Of a stretch of 44,707 nucleotides of DNA, positions 9,081-17,519 are shown one piece after another (the stretch's first letter is position 1; every line of letters begins with the position of its first letter). Origin of the DNA: Cytophagaceae bacterium (GTDB lineage: Bacteria; Bacteroidota; Bacteroidia; Cytophagales; Spirosomataceae). The position numbers and the translations under genes were made by a program. Under the pieces are notes generated by a model. It did no database searches, had not been told where the DNA came from, and saw nothing but the letters and a program-made list of their open reading frames with translations. The stretch lies in the NCBI GenBank assembly GCA_027488335.1, contig JAIYBU010000140.1, positions 1 through 44,707 on the forward strand, given 5' to 3'.

Positions 9081-10877
9081 ATGAAAAATAATAATTTTCT
9101 TAAAATATCACTTGCTACTGGAATCGTCTTTAGTCTGGCGGTTGCGTGTAGCGACAACTTCCTGACTCGTGACCCACAAGCACAATACAGTCCAACTGCC
9201 CTAAAAACAGCTAAAGGAGTAGAAGGTGTTTTGTTAGGTGCTTATGCCATGCTCGACGGGCAAGGCTTAGACGGCCAAGCTCCGTGGGAGAATGATATTC
9301 AAAACTGGGTTTTTGGTGGACTTACTTCTGATGATGCCTATAAAGGCACAGATGCGGGTGACCAACCCGAAGAGTCATTCCTCGAAAAATGGGATTTTCA
9401 AGCAACCAATGGCCACATTAAAAATAAATGGAGAGGTCTTTTCAAAGGAGTAGCTCGTGCGAATGATGCCATTAATACGCTAAAAGAAGTAAAAGATATT
9501 AGTCCCGAAAGAAAGGCACAAGTGCTTGCTGAAGCGAAATTTTTGCGTGCATTATTTCATTTTGAAGCAAAGAAAATGTGGAAAAACATTCCTTACATTG
9601 ATGATGCTACCTTTAATTTGAATGATTTAGAAAGTACGAAAGTACCTGTTGACCCTGCAGCTTGGGCAAAAATCGAAAAGGATTTTGCTGATGCAGCGGC
9701 TGTTTTACCCGATAAACAAGCACAGGTTGGCCGCCCAACCAAATGGGCAGCGAAAGCTTTTCAAGCAAAAGCGTTGATGTTTCAAGGTTTTGATATAGCT
9801 ACTGGAGCAGCCAATTCAGCAAAATTAACTGCGGCAAAAACTATATTAGATGAAATAGTAAATAGCGGAAAATTCAAATTAGTTGAAAGTTTCAGAGATA
9901 ACCACGATGCTTCTACTCGTAATAATCAAGAGTCTATCTTCGAGATTCAATACGCTTCTTCGAGTGCATCGGGCGATGCTGCCAATGCAGGTGTTGGTTT
10001 GGCTCACCCGTATGCTTCTCCGTGGGGATGTTGTGGTTTTTATCAACCATCACAAAACTTGGTAAATGCCTTCAAAACTGATGACAATGGTTTGCCTCTA
10101 CTTGATACATTCAACAATTCGGATGTAAAAAATGACCAAGGTTTAAAATTAGACGACCCGTTTACTCCGTACGCTGGTAACTTAGACCCTCGTCTCGACC
10201 ATACCGTTGGCCGTCGTGGTATTTTGTTTATCGATTATAAAATTCATAACGTTGATTTCATCCGTGACCAAACGTATGCTGGGCCATATTCACCAAAAAA
10301 ACACATTCCATCAAAAGCCTTCACGGGTATCAATGGTTGGGGGAACTTAACGAGCAATAACTACCGCATTATGCGATACAGCATGATTTTATTATGGTTG
10401 GCTGAGTGTGAAGTTGAAATTGGAAGTTTAGACAAAGCTCGTGCACTCGTCAATCAAATCAGAACTCGTGCAGCAAATCCTGCTGGTTTTGTGCAGAAAG
10501 CAGTACAAGGCTCAACCCGTGATTCGTATACGCTTGTCTTTGATTCAAAAGGTAACCCAGAACCTGCGGCAAACTATGTCATTAAAAACTATACTACTCC
10601 TTGGACTGATAAAACTGTCGCTCGCAAAGCGGTTCGATTTGAAAATCGTTTAGAATTTGGTATGGAAGGGCACCGCTTCTTTGACCTCCAAAGATGGGGT
10701 ATTTCAGCTGACGTTTTAAATAAATATAATGAGGTAGAGGCTACCAAGCGTGTGTACAAAAAAGGTGCAAGATTTGTAAAAGGTAAAAACGAATTCTTCC
10801 CGATTCCTCAAGAAGCAATCGACAGGTCAGAGAAAGATGGAAAAGCTACCTTAGTACAAGATGGTGCTTATAATTAA
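9081..10877 (+). CDS. SusD/RagB-family surface glycan-binding lipoprotein (second copy)
   Basis: This 598-residue SusD-family lipoprotein partners the SusC just upstream. The lipobox is LAVAC with cysteine at residue 23. Family landmarks are present: LRALFHFEAKKMWKNIPY in the helical region, CCGFYQPSQN near the middle, ECEVEIGSLDKAR, and the C-terminal RFENRLEFGMEGHRFFDLQRWG. It resembles the first SusD at these landmarks but has a longer C-terminal insertion between the last two motifs (roughly residues 475-500). It ends the SusC/D block; two hairpins follow before the next gene. Confidence 0.95.
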   Translation: MKNNNFLKISLATGIVFSLAVACSDNFLTRDPQAQYSPTALKTAKGVEGVLLGAYAMLDGQGLDGQAPWENDIQNWVFGGLTSDDAYKGTDAGDQPEESFLEKWDFQATNGHIKNKWRGLFKGVARANDAINTLKEVKDISPERKAQVLAEAKFLRALFHFEAKKMWKNIPYIDDATFNLNDLESTKVPVDPAAWAKIEKDFADAAAVLPDKQAQVGRPTKWAAKAFQAKALMFQGFDIATGAANSAKLTAAKTILDEIVNSGKFKLVESFRDNHDASTRNNQESIFEIQYASSSASGDAANAGVGLAHPYASPWGCCGFYQPSQNLVNAFKTDDNGLPLLDTFNNSDVKNDQGLKLDDPFTPYAGNLDPRLDHTVGRRGILFIDYKIHNVDFIRDQTYAGPYSPKKHIPSKAFTGINGWGNLTSNNYRIMRYSMILLWLAECEVEIGSLDKARALVNQIRTRAANPAGFVQKAVQGSTRDSYTLVFDSKGNPEPAANYVIKNYTTPWTDKTVARKAVRFENRLEFGMEGHRFFDLQRWGISADVLNKYNEVEATKRVYKKGARFVKGKNEFFPIPQEAIDRSEKDGKATLVQDGAYN

Positions 10878-10991
10878 TGAGTAAAAAAAGGCTTTTTTAG
10901 ATAGTCGCTTTATTGTTTTGGATATTTCGACTATCTTTGATTGAGCCATTTGATTTTGTGATTAAGTTAAAAAACTATTAGATAGATTTAA

Positions 10992-11024
10992 AGAGATGGC
11001 AGTTTTTGCCATCTCTATTTTTTT
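10992..11024 (+). terminator. Intrinsic terminator after the second SusC/D pair
   Basis: A perfect 10-bp stem (10992-11001 with 11007-11016) has a 5-base loop and is followed by A then a T-tract. A second, weaker dyad with 9-bp arms (10899-10907 with 10928-10936) lies closer to the SusD stop and lacks a strong T-run. Confidence 0.88.
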
Positions 11025-11045
11025 ATAATTATGCTTATTTAACCC

Positions 11046-14000
11046 ATGAAAGTTTTTAGTCGTTTTTCTCTGTTTTTATGTTGTTCATTTATAATAACTG
11101 GTATTATTTTTCTTGCGTCTTGCAGTAAGAAAAATGATTCACTATTTACTTCTCTTTCGGCCGAAGATACGGGCATTCATTTTTCTAATAGAATTACTGA
11201 AAATGATACCATGAATATCGTAAGTTTCGAGTATATCTACAATGGGGGTGGCGTGGCAATGGGCGACTTCAACAACGACAACAAAACCGACATTTACTTT
11301 ACAGGAAATCAAGTAAGTAATAAACTCTATCTGAACAAAACTGCTGATTCGAGCAGTGCATTGAAGTTTGTTGATGTAACCGACAAAGCTAAAGTAAGCG
11401 GGGAAGGAAAATGGAGTAGCGGCGTATCGCTAATCGACATCAACAACGATAATTTATTGGATATTTACATTGCTGCAACAGTCAAAAAAACTGCTTCACA
11501 ACGAGCAAACTTGCTTTATGTTAATCAAGGAATTGATAAAGAAGGCGTGCCAACTTTCAAAGAAATGGCTCAAGAATACGGCATTGCCGATACTACCCAC
11601 ACAACAACGGCAGCTTTTTTCGATTATGACAACGACGGCGATTTAGACCTTTATTTGGTAGTAAATCAAATGGAAGATAGCCGTTTTCCGAATAAATATA
11701 ATGAAAAAGGTAAAATTATCTTTTCAAAAAAATCGGATAAACTATATAAAAATACTCTCGAAAAGGGCGTAGTTCATTTTGAAGACGTTTCCAAAGAAGC
11801 GGGTATTTTTGATGATGCGTTCGGGTTGGGCATTAACATTACTGACATTAATCAAGATGGTTGGAAAGATATTTATGTCACCAACGATTTCTTAACCAAC
11901 GACTTGCTTTACATCAATAACAAAAACGGCACTTTTACTGAGCAAGCGAAAGAGTATTTCAAACACACTTCCTACTCAGCCATGGGTAATGATGTATCTG
12001 ACATAAACAATGATGGATTGATGGATATTATCGCTCTTGATATGATGCCCGCTACCAATTATCGCAAGAAAATGATGACGCCCGCCAATAGCTACGTCAC
12101 TTATCAAAACAACGACCGTTTTGACTATATTTATCAATTTGCTCGCAATACCTTACAAGTAAATCAAGGTAAAAATCCAATAAAAGGGCAAATGGTATTT
12201 AGCGAAATTGGCTTTGCAGCTGGTGTAGCTCAAACCGACTGGAGTTGGACACCAATGGTCACGGACTTCGACAATGACGGATACCGTGATATTATCATCA
12301 CCAATGGTTTTCCTCGTGATATTACCGACTTAGACTTTATCGCTTATCGCTCATCGGTAGGTAATTTTGCCGACCCAATGTATCTTTTAGACTACATTCC
12401 ATCGGTTAAACTCAAAAACTTTGCCTTCCATAATAACGGGCATTTGGGCTTTGATGATGTGACCGATAAGTGGGGAATCACGCAGCCCACTTCGTCGAAC
12501 GGAGCAGCGTATGCCGACCTTGATAACGACGGAGACCTTGACTATGTGGTCAATAATATCAATGATTCGGCATCGGTTTATCAAAATAATTTGGTGCAAC
12601 TCCGACCACAAGAAAGTAACTACTTACGAGTAAAATTTAAAGGAAACAAAAGCAATGTTGCAGGCATTGGTGCATTTGTCGAAATCAAATATGGCAAAGG
12701 GGAAAAACAAGTCTATGAGCATTCTCTTTACCGTGGATACCTCTCAACTGTTGAGCCGATTGCTCATTTTGGTTTAGGAAAACATAAGCAAATAGCTCAA
12801 CTAAAAGTAACTTGGGGCAACGGCTACACGCAAACACTGGATAATCTCAAGGCTAATCAAGTAATTACACTTGATGAAAAAAATGCCACACCGCCACTTC
12901 CCGATGTGCAATTGGCTAAGGCAAATCTCTTATTTGCAGACGTAACCGACCAATTAAAAATTAATTATTTGCACGAAGAAGAAGACTACATCGACTTCAA
13001 TGTGCAGAAGCTAATTCCGCATAAATTATCGCAGTTTGGGCCAGCTTTGGCAGTTGGTGATGTCAACGGCGATGGTACAGAAGATGTTTTTGTGGGCGGT
13101 TCAAACAATCATAAAGGAAAGTTTTTGATTCAAGGAAAAGATGGAAAGTTTTCGGTTCAGGATTTACTTTTGGGTAAAGATGGGAAAGATAAAATCACGG
13201 AGGATATGGGTACACTACTCTTCGATGCCGACAGCGATGGAGATTTAGACCTTTATATTGTAAGCGGAAGTTCGGAGTTTCAAGTAAATTCGCCTTCATT
13301 ACAAGACCAATTTTATCTGAATGATGGAAAAGGGCATTTCCAGTTAGCAGCCGATGCACTACCAAAATTTTTGAAAAGTGGCTCATGCGTAAAAGCGGCC
13401 GACTACGACCACGATGGAGATTTAGACCTTTTCGTGGGTGGCCGTGTGGAGCCGTCGGCATATCCTAAAGCTGTTAGTAGCTATATTTTGAGAAACGACA
13501 AAGGCAAATTTTCTGATGTAACCGCCCAAATTGCTCCTCAACTCAAAAACATTGGTTTGATTTGCGACATTACTTGGTCTGACTTTGACAATGACGGCTG
13601 GCAAGATTTAGTAATGGCAGGAGAGTTCATGCCAATTACTTTCTTGAAAAATGATAAAGGAGTCTTCGGCTTTGCTCAGACACCGAATACATCACTTGCC
13701 AATAAAATCGGTTGGTGGAATAGCATCACATCGGGCGATTTTGATAATGATGGCGACATCGACTACATTGCGGGAAATATGGGAATCAATACGCTCATGC
13801 AAGCTTCCGACGAGCATCCATTTAGCATCTATGCCAAAGACTTCAATAATGATGGTTTCTACGATGCCATTCCAACGGTTTATTTCAAAGACCAACAAGA
13901 TAAACTACAAGAGTTTCCGTATAATACCCGTGACGATTTGGCTAAGCAATTTATTCAAACCCGTCAGCGTTTTCAGAACTATGCAAAGTTTTCACAAGCT

Positions 14001-14627
14001 ACGATTAAGGAAATTCTGAAACCAGAAGAACTCAAAGATGCACTTGTGCTAAAAGCTAACTGGCTCAGAAGCAGCTACATAGAAAATAAAGGAAATGGTA
14101 ACTTCGAGATAAGAGAATTACCACTTGAAGCCCAATTTGCACCAATTTTTGGTATGATAGCTCAAGATTTCGACCAAGACGGAAACCTCGATGTGCTTTT
14201 AGCAGGCAATGATTTTGGAATAGAATTAGGTACAGGGCGTAATGATGCGTTTAATGGTTTATTGCTAAAAGGCAAAGGTAATGGGACTTTTGAGCCAATT
14301 TCGCTCGAAAAAAGTGGCTATTGTGTAACGGGCGATGCCAAAGCTTTGGTAAAAATCATGACTCCGCAAGGGCAATTACGCACGCTTACCTCACAAAACA
14401 AAAATATTATTAAGGTATTCGATTATCACTTTCCTGTAAAAACAATTCCGCTACAAGCCAACGAAACAACCGCTTTAATTACACTCAAAAACGGTAAAGT
14501 TCGCCGAGAAGAAATCGGATTTGGTTCATCATTTTTATCACAATCTGCTCATAATCTGACAATTAGTTCAGATATTCAGCGTGTTGAAGTTATCAACACC
14601 AAAGGTGCGAAACGTATTATTAAATAA
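11046..14627 (+). CDS. FG-GAP/VCBS-repeat lipoprotein with ASPIC/UnbV domain (CRTAC1-like)
   Basis: This is a 1193-residue predicted lipoprotein (lipobox LASC, cysteine at residue 26). It is built from many FG-GAP/VCBS calcium-binding blades of the DxDxDGxxD type, for example DFNNDNKTDIY, DYDNDGDLDLY, DINQDGWKDIY and DFDNDGDIDYI. An ASPIC/UnbV-like domain lies at about 540-620 (GIGAFVEIKYG, YLSTVEPIAHFGLG, LKVTWGNG) and separates two propeller halves. CRTAC1-like proteins of this size commonly sit beside SusC/D pairs in Bacteroidota. Their biochemical role is not established; surface glycan or protein binding is the usual inference. It lies between terminators on both sides and so may be its own transcription unit, possibly with the next gene by read-through. 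Confidence 0.88.
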   Translation: MKVFSRFSLFLCCSFIITGIIFLASCSKKNDSLFTSLSAEDTGIHFSNRITENDTMNIVSFEYIYNGGGVAMGDFNNDNKTDIYFTGNQVSNKLYLNKTADSSSALKFVDVTDKAKVSGEGKWSSGVSLIDINNDNLLDIYIAATVKKTASQRANLLYVNQGIDKEGVPTFKEMAQEYGIADTTHTTTAAFFDYDNDGDLDLYLVVNQMEDSRFPNKYNEKGKIIFSKKSDKLYKNTLEKGVVHFEDVSKEAGIFDDAFGLGINITDINQDGWKDIYVTNDFLTNDLLYINNKNGTFTEQAKEYFKHTSYSAMGNDVSDINNDGLMDIIALDMMPATNYRKKMMTPANSYVTYQNNDRFDYIYQFARNTLQVNQGKNPIKGQMVFSEIGFAAGVAQTDWSWTPMVTDFDNDGYRDIIITNGFPRDITDLDFIAYRSSVGNFADPMYLLDYIPSVKLKNFAFHNNGHLGFDDVTDKWGITQPTSSNGAAYADLDNDGDLDYVVNNINDSASVYQNNLVQLRPQESNYLRVKFKGNKSNVAGIGAFVEIKYGKGEKQVYEHSLYRGYLSTVEPIAHFGLGKHKQIAQLKVTWGNGYTQTLDNLKANQVITLDEKNATPPLPDVQLAKANLLFADVTDQLKINYLHEEEDYIDFNVQKLIPHKLSQFGPALAVGDVNGDGTEDVFVGGSNNHKGKFLIQGKDGKFSVQDLLLGKDGKDKITEDMGTLLFDADSDGDLDLYIVSGSSEFQVNSPSLQDQFYLNDGKGHFQLAADALPKFLKSGSCVKAADYDHDGDLDLFVGGRVEPSAYPKAVSSYILRNDKGKFSDVTAQIAPQLKNIGLICDITWSDFDNDGWQDLVMAGEFMPITFLKNDKGVFGFAQTPNTSLANKIGWWNSITSGDFDNDGDIDYIAGNMGINTLMQASDEHPFSIYAKDFNNDGFYDAIPTVYFKDQQDKLQEFPYNTRDDLAKQFIQTRQRFQNYAKFSQATIKEILKPEELKDALVLKANWLRSSYIENKGNGNFEIRELPLEAQFAPIFGMIAQDFDQDGNLDVLLAGNDFGIELGTGRNDAFNGLLLKGKGNGTFEPISLEKSGYCVTGDAKALVKIMTPQGQLRTLTSQNKNIIKVFDYHFPVKTIPLQANETTALITLKNGKVRREEIGFGSSFLSQSAHNLTISSDIQRVEVINTKGAKRIIK

Positions 14628-14632
14628 AATTC

Positions 14633-14663
14633 TGCCCGATGTACTATTAAACTACATCGGGCA
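14633..14663 (+). terminator. Hairpin after the FG-GAP/ASPIC gene, probable weak terminator
   Basis: A perfect 11-bp stem (14633-14643 with 14653-14663) has a 9-base loop. Only three T follow, so it may be leaky or act mainly to protect the 3' end of the message. The next gene starts 18 bp later. Confidence 0.6.
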
Positions 14664-14681
14664 TTTACCGACCACCACAAA

Positions 14682-16277
14682 ATGAAAAAACTTCTATGGT
14701 TTTTTATTTTTACTCTTTCGCTCAATACCTCATTTTCGCAAAATAACTATTGGCAAATCAGCGGGAAAGTGGTCGAACGAAATCAAACGCCCATTCCGTT
14801 TGCCAATGTTTTTATTAATAATACTCGTATCGGTACAACTACGGATATTGATGGAAATTATACTATTAAAATTCCCAGTAATATTCAAAAAGCCGATTTA
14901 ATAGCCTCATTTATTGGCTACGAAAGGTACCGTACGGCTATTACCAAAGGAAGTTTAATACAACATAACTTAACAATAATCCTGCAAAATGGTGTTGAAC
15001 TCAACGAAGTAAAAGTAATTGCTCAACACGATAGAGAATGGCGGAGAAAATGGAAGCTTTTTAGTCGAGGATTGCTCGGAGAATCTAATTTCTTTAAAGA
15101 TTGTAAAATCTTAAATCCCGAAATAATTAAGTTGGATTATAACAATAAGAAAAAACTTATTGCCACGGCAGAAGAACCCGTTATGATTCAAAACGATGCC
15201 TTTGGTTTGAAAATAGCTTTTCAGATGGAGAAATTTGAAACCGATGGCGAGCAAACCTACCTTGCAGGTTTCAAGTTTTTCACGAACCTCGATTCAGTTT
15301 CGGCCGAACAATCAAAAAAATGGGCAAAAAATCGAGAAAAAGCCTACAACGATTCTTTCCGAAATTTTTTAGTTTCACTATCACAACGTAAACTCAAAGA
15401 AAACGGCTTTGCTATTTTCAAAATCCTTCGTCCGAAAACGATGTATTACGGTCGAACAAGCGTAGCAAGCGAAATTTCGAGTGGAGCATTAGCCGAATGT
15501 ACGCCCGAAGAAATTTGTCGATATGATGCTGAAAATGGTCAATATATCCTACAGTCAGATTTTCCGATAATGGTTTTTTCTACTAACCGTTACGTTCCGA
15601 TTCGCATTTTTGCTGATTATCCAAATCCCTATTCAATCATTGATTTAGTGCGTAATTATGCTGTTTTTACCGAAAATGGTTGGTTGAGTAAACCCAACGG
15701 TATTCTGATAAGAGGTTATTGGGGAGCAGAAGGAATGGCAAATTTATTGCCCGATGACTATGCCCCACAAACGCAAACATTTGAAACACTTCCACCATCG
15801 GAAACCAATTCATCGAAAATTGCTTTCAAAGGTTTTGAAGTCGATAGCATCAAAAGTGAAGTAAAGATTCAAGGAGCAATCTTCAACAAAAAAAAGGTTG
15901 CCGAATTAACAGAAGAGCGTACCATTCCACAAATTGTCTCCAATGATATTACGGTAAAAATAAGCGAAAGTGACCAAAATCTAACAGTTTTTGATTTACT
16001 CCGCCGTATTCCAGGCTTAATGGTTATCAATGTTCAGGGGCAATATCAAATACATTTTCGCAGTACAAATACCAACTTAGGTGGTGGTGGAGGCTCACTC
16101 ACTCCTGCCCTACTATTCGATGGCAATTTTATTGATGATGAATCTACCGTGATGAACATATTAAATAATTTAACGGTTAGAGATATAAAATCTTTGGGTG
16201 CAGTAAAATATGGCAATAGTGCTGCCTTCGGAGCAAGAGGGGCAAATGGCACGATTGTAATCATAACAAACAAATAA
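14682..16277 (+). CDS. Carboxypeptidase-like regulatory domain protein with terminal TonB-plug domain, no barrel
   Basis: This 531-residue exported protein has a signal peptide (1-20, ending SFSQ). A carboxypeptidase-D regulatory-like domain covers about 24-110 (ISGKVVERNQTPIPFANVFI, FIGYERY). A central region of about 120-400 resembles nothing I recognise. The C-terminal 110 residues look like a TonB receptor plug (FDLLRRIPGLMVINVQG, LLFDGNF, GNSAAFGARGANGTIVIITNK). It stops exactly where a SusC-type plug would hand over to the barrel, so it cannot itself be a transporter. Similar barrel-less proteins occur in Bacteroidota without assigned function. It ends 256 bp before the convergent NUDIX gene. 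Domain calls are reasonably firm; function is unknown. Confidence 0.8.
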   Translation: MKKLLWFFIFTLSLNTSFSQNNYWQISGKVVERNQTPIPFANVFINNTRIGTTTDIDGNYTIKIPSNIQKADLIASFIGYERYRTAITKGSLIQHNLTIILQNGVELNEVKVIAQHDREWRRKWKLFSRGLLGESNFFKDCKILNPEIIKLDYNNKKKLIATAEEPVMIQNDAFGLKIAFQMEKFETDGEQTYLAGFKFFTNLDSVSAEQSKKWAKNREKAYNDSFRNFLVSLSQRKLKENGFAIFKILRPKTMYYGRTSVASEISSGALAECTPEEICRYDAENGQYILQSDFPIMVFSTNRYVPIRIFADYPNPYSIIDLVRNYAVFTENGWLSKPNGILIRGYWGAEGMANLLPDDYAPQTQTFETLPPSETNSSKIAFKGFEVDSIKSEVKIQGAIFNKKKVAELTEERTIPQIVSNDITVKISESDQNLTVFDLLRRIPGLMVINVQGQYQIHFRSTNTNLGGGGGSLTPALLFDGNFIDDESTVMNILNNLTVRDIKSLGAVKYGNSAAFGARGANGTIVIITNK

Positions 16278-16533
16278 AACCAACCTAATAACCGAAACAA
16301 ATTATTAGAACTTTTACTTACAATTTTACTCGAAAATCAATAATATTTTTAGGCAAACTGGATAACTTAATACCCTGAAAACTGGTAGGTAAACCAAAGC
16401 ACCGAGTCTGCTCCTACCGATAGAAAACACTAAACAACGAATCGAAAATTATCGAATCTGATGATACTTTGGAGATAAAAAATAGAACGCAGGTTTCGAC
16501 GGTTATGATGATTTTTTATGACAAAAAACGCCT

Positions 16534-17262
16534 TTATCTGCCAATAAATTTATACAGATATGGTGCTTTATTGGCAGCACCTGTCATTTTCTTTTCTATT
16601 CGTTCTAAAATCCCTAAACTAAGCATTTTTCGCTGAAAATTTGAACGCACCAATTTTTCACCCAAAATCGTTTCATAAAGATTTTGTAATTCATTAATCG
16701 TGAACGTTTCGGGAAGTAAATTAAACCCTATTAATTTTTCATCCAGCATCATACGTAAAGTTTCGAGGGCTTTCTGAAAAATCTCATTGTGGTCAAACAT
16801 CAAAGTAGGAATCTTATCCAAATCATACCATTGGCAAGTATCAGATAATTCATCAGGGCTTGGAGTAGCCTTCGAGAAGTCAATTAAAGCATAATACCCA
16901 ATTGAGATAAAACGATTTAACAAAAAATTATTAGGTTTTAATTCTATACCACACCCTGACATAATCTCTCGGTGAGTCTCATCATTTCGGCGATTTTTAT
17001 TACCAAAAACATGAAATTGCTCCAGATAAATATTCCTCAGCCCTGTTCTTTCTTCCAAAATCCGCTGAGCGGCATCTTCTAAATCTTCATCTATATTGAT
17101 AAAACCACCGGGTAAGGCATAATATTCAGTGTTTTTATATTTCAGAAGTAAGATTTTTAATTGGCTTTTGTAGAAACCCAGCGTTACACAATCAATCGAA
17201 ACACTTGGCAAAAGGCGTGGTTTATTCTCCCAATATTCTTTTAGGTCTATATTTTTAGTCAT
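16534..17262 (-). CDS. NUDIX-domain transcriptional regulator (NrtR/AraR-like) with degenerate Nudix box
   Basis: This 242-residue protein has an N-terminal Nudix fold (about 20-155) and a C-terminal winged-helix-like region (about 160-242, FTINELQNLYETILGEKL ... NFQRKMLSLGIL). This is the architecture of NrtR-type regulators; in Bacteroides a member, AraR, controls arabinose genes (established for that family). The Nudix box begins at G53 and keeps E59, R67 and E71. Two canonical glutamates are replaced, by I68 and R72, so hydrolase activity is unlikely and a sugar-sensing regulator is more plausible. It is transcribed away from the dehydrogenase operon. A good promoter and a 21-bp inverted repeat lie in the divergent gap, suggesting control of that operon and itself. 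Confidence 0.85.
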   Translation of the reverse strand: MTKNIDLKEYWENKPRLLPSVSIDCVTLGFYKSQLKILLLKYKNTEYYALPGGFINIDEDLEDAAQRILEERTGLRNIYLEQFHVFGNKNRRNDETHREIMSGCGIELKPNNFLLNRFISIGYYALIDFSKATPSPDELSDTCQWYDLDKIPTLMFDHNEIFQKALETLRMMLDEKLIGFNLLPETFTINELQNLYETILGEKLVRSNFQRKMLSLGILERIEKKMTGAANKAPYLYKFIGR

Positions 17263-17279
17263 AAGAGTTTAGGTTTATG

Positions 17280-17309
17280 CAAAAATAAAGAATTATTTGC
17301 AATATTCAA
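17280..17309 (-). promoter_or_regulatory. Putative promoter of the NUDIX regulator gene
   Basis: Read on the minus strand, TTG (17309-17307) and TATTTTTG (17287-17280) are 19 bases apart, matching the Bacteroidota consensus. The start codon at 17262 is 17 bp downstream, giving a very short leader. Confidence 0.55.
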
Positions 17310-17323
17310 AGAAAGTGTCTATC

Positions 17324-17344
17324 ATTGTATCAAATTGGTACAAT
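17324..17344. promoter_or_regulatory. 21-bp inverted repeat, candidate NUDIX-regulator operator
   Basis: The site has the form ATTGTA-N9-TACAAT. Within the spacer the symmetry continues (CAA opposite TTG), leaving only one mismatched position pair besides the centre. It sits 15 bp upstream of the regulator's promoter and about 175 bp before the signal-peptide start of the sugar dehydrogenase gene. That is where an operator for divergent control would be expected. No second copy was noticed elsewhere in the window. Confidence 0.55.
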
Positions 17345-17519
17345 AATCATACAGGCTAAAATCCAACAAATCCTAAAAAAAAGCTTATTTGTCGAATACT
17401 TTAAACAATGTGCCGATAAATCGTTTTTCCATAATTTCTTATTTGCATTTTTGTTTATTCAAAAACCTTCAACCATTTACGCCGAACAAATGAATCTAAG
17501 TTTACATTATCCAAAGAAA

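Noticed and set aside
16278..16533. GGTAGG...CCTACC words between the plug protein and NUDIX genes as a terminator
   Set aside because: Only six-base arms with a loop of more than 20 bases and no T-run; nothing else recognised in this gap.
16534..17262. Reading the NUDIX gene as an active ADP-ribose or nucleotide hydrolase
   Set aside because: Two canonical glutamates of the Nudix box are replaced, and a DNA-binding C-terminus is present.
17325..17519. N-terminal extension of the sugar dehydrogenase from a TTG codon
   Set aside because: It overlaps the 21-bp dyad and would place 65 residues before an obvious signal peptide.
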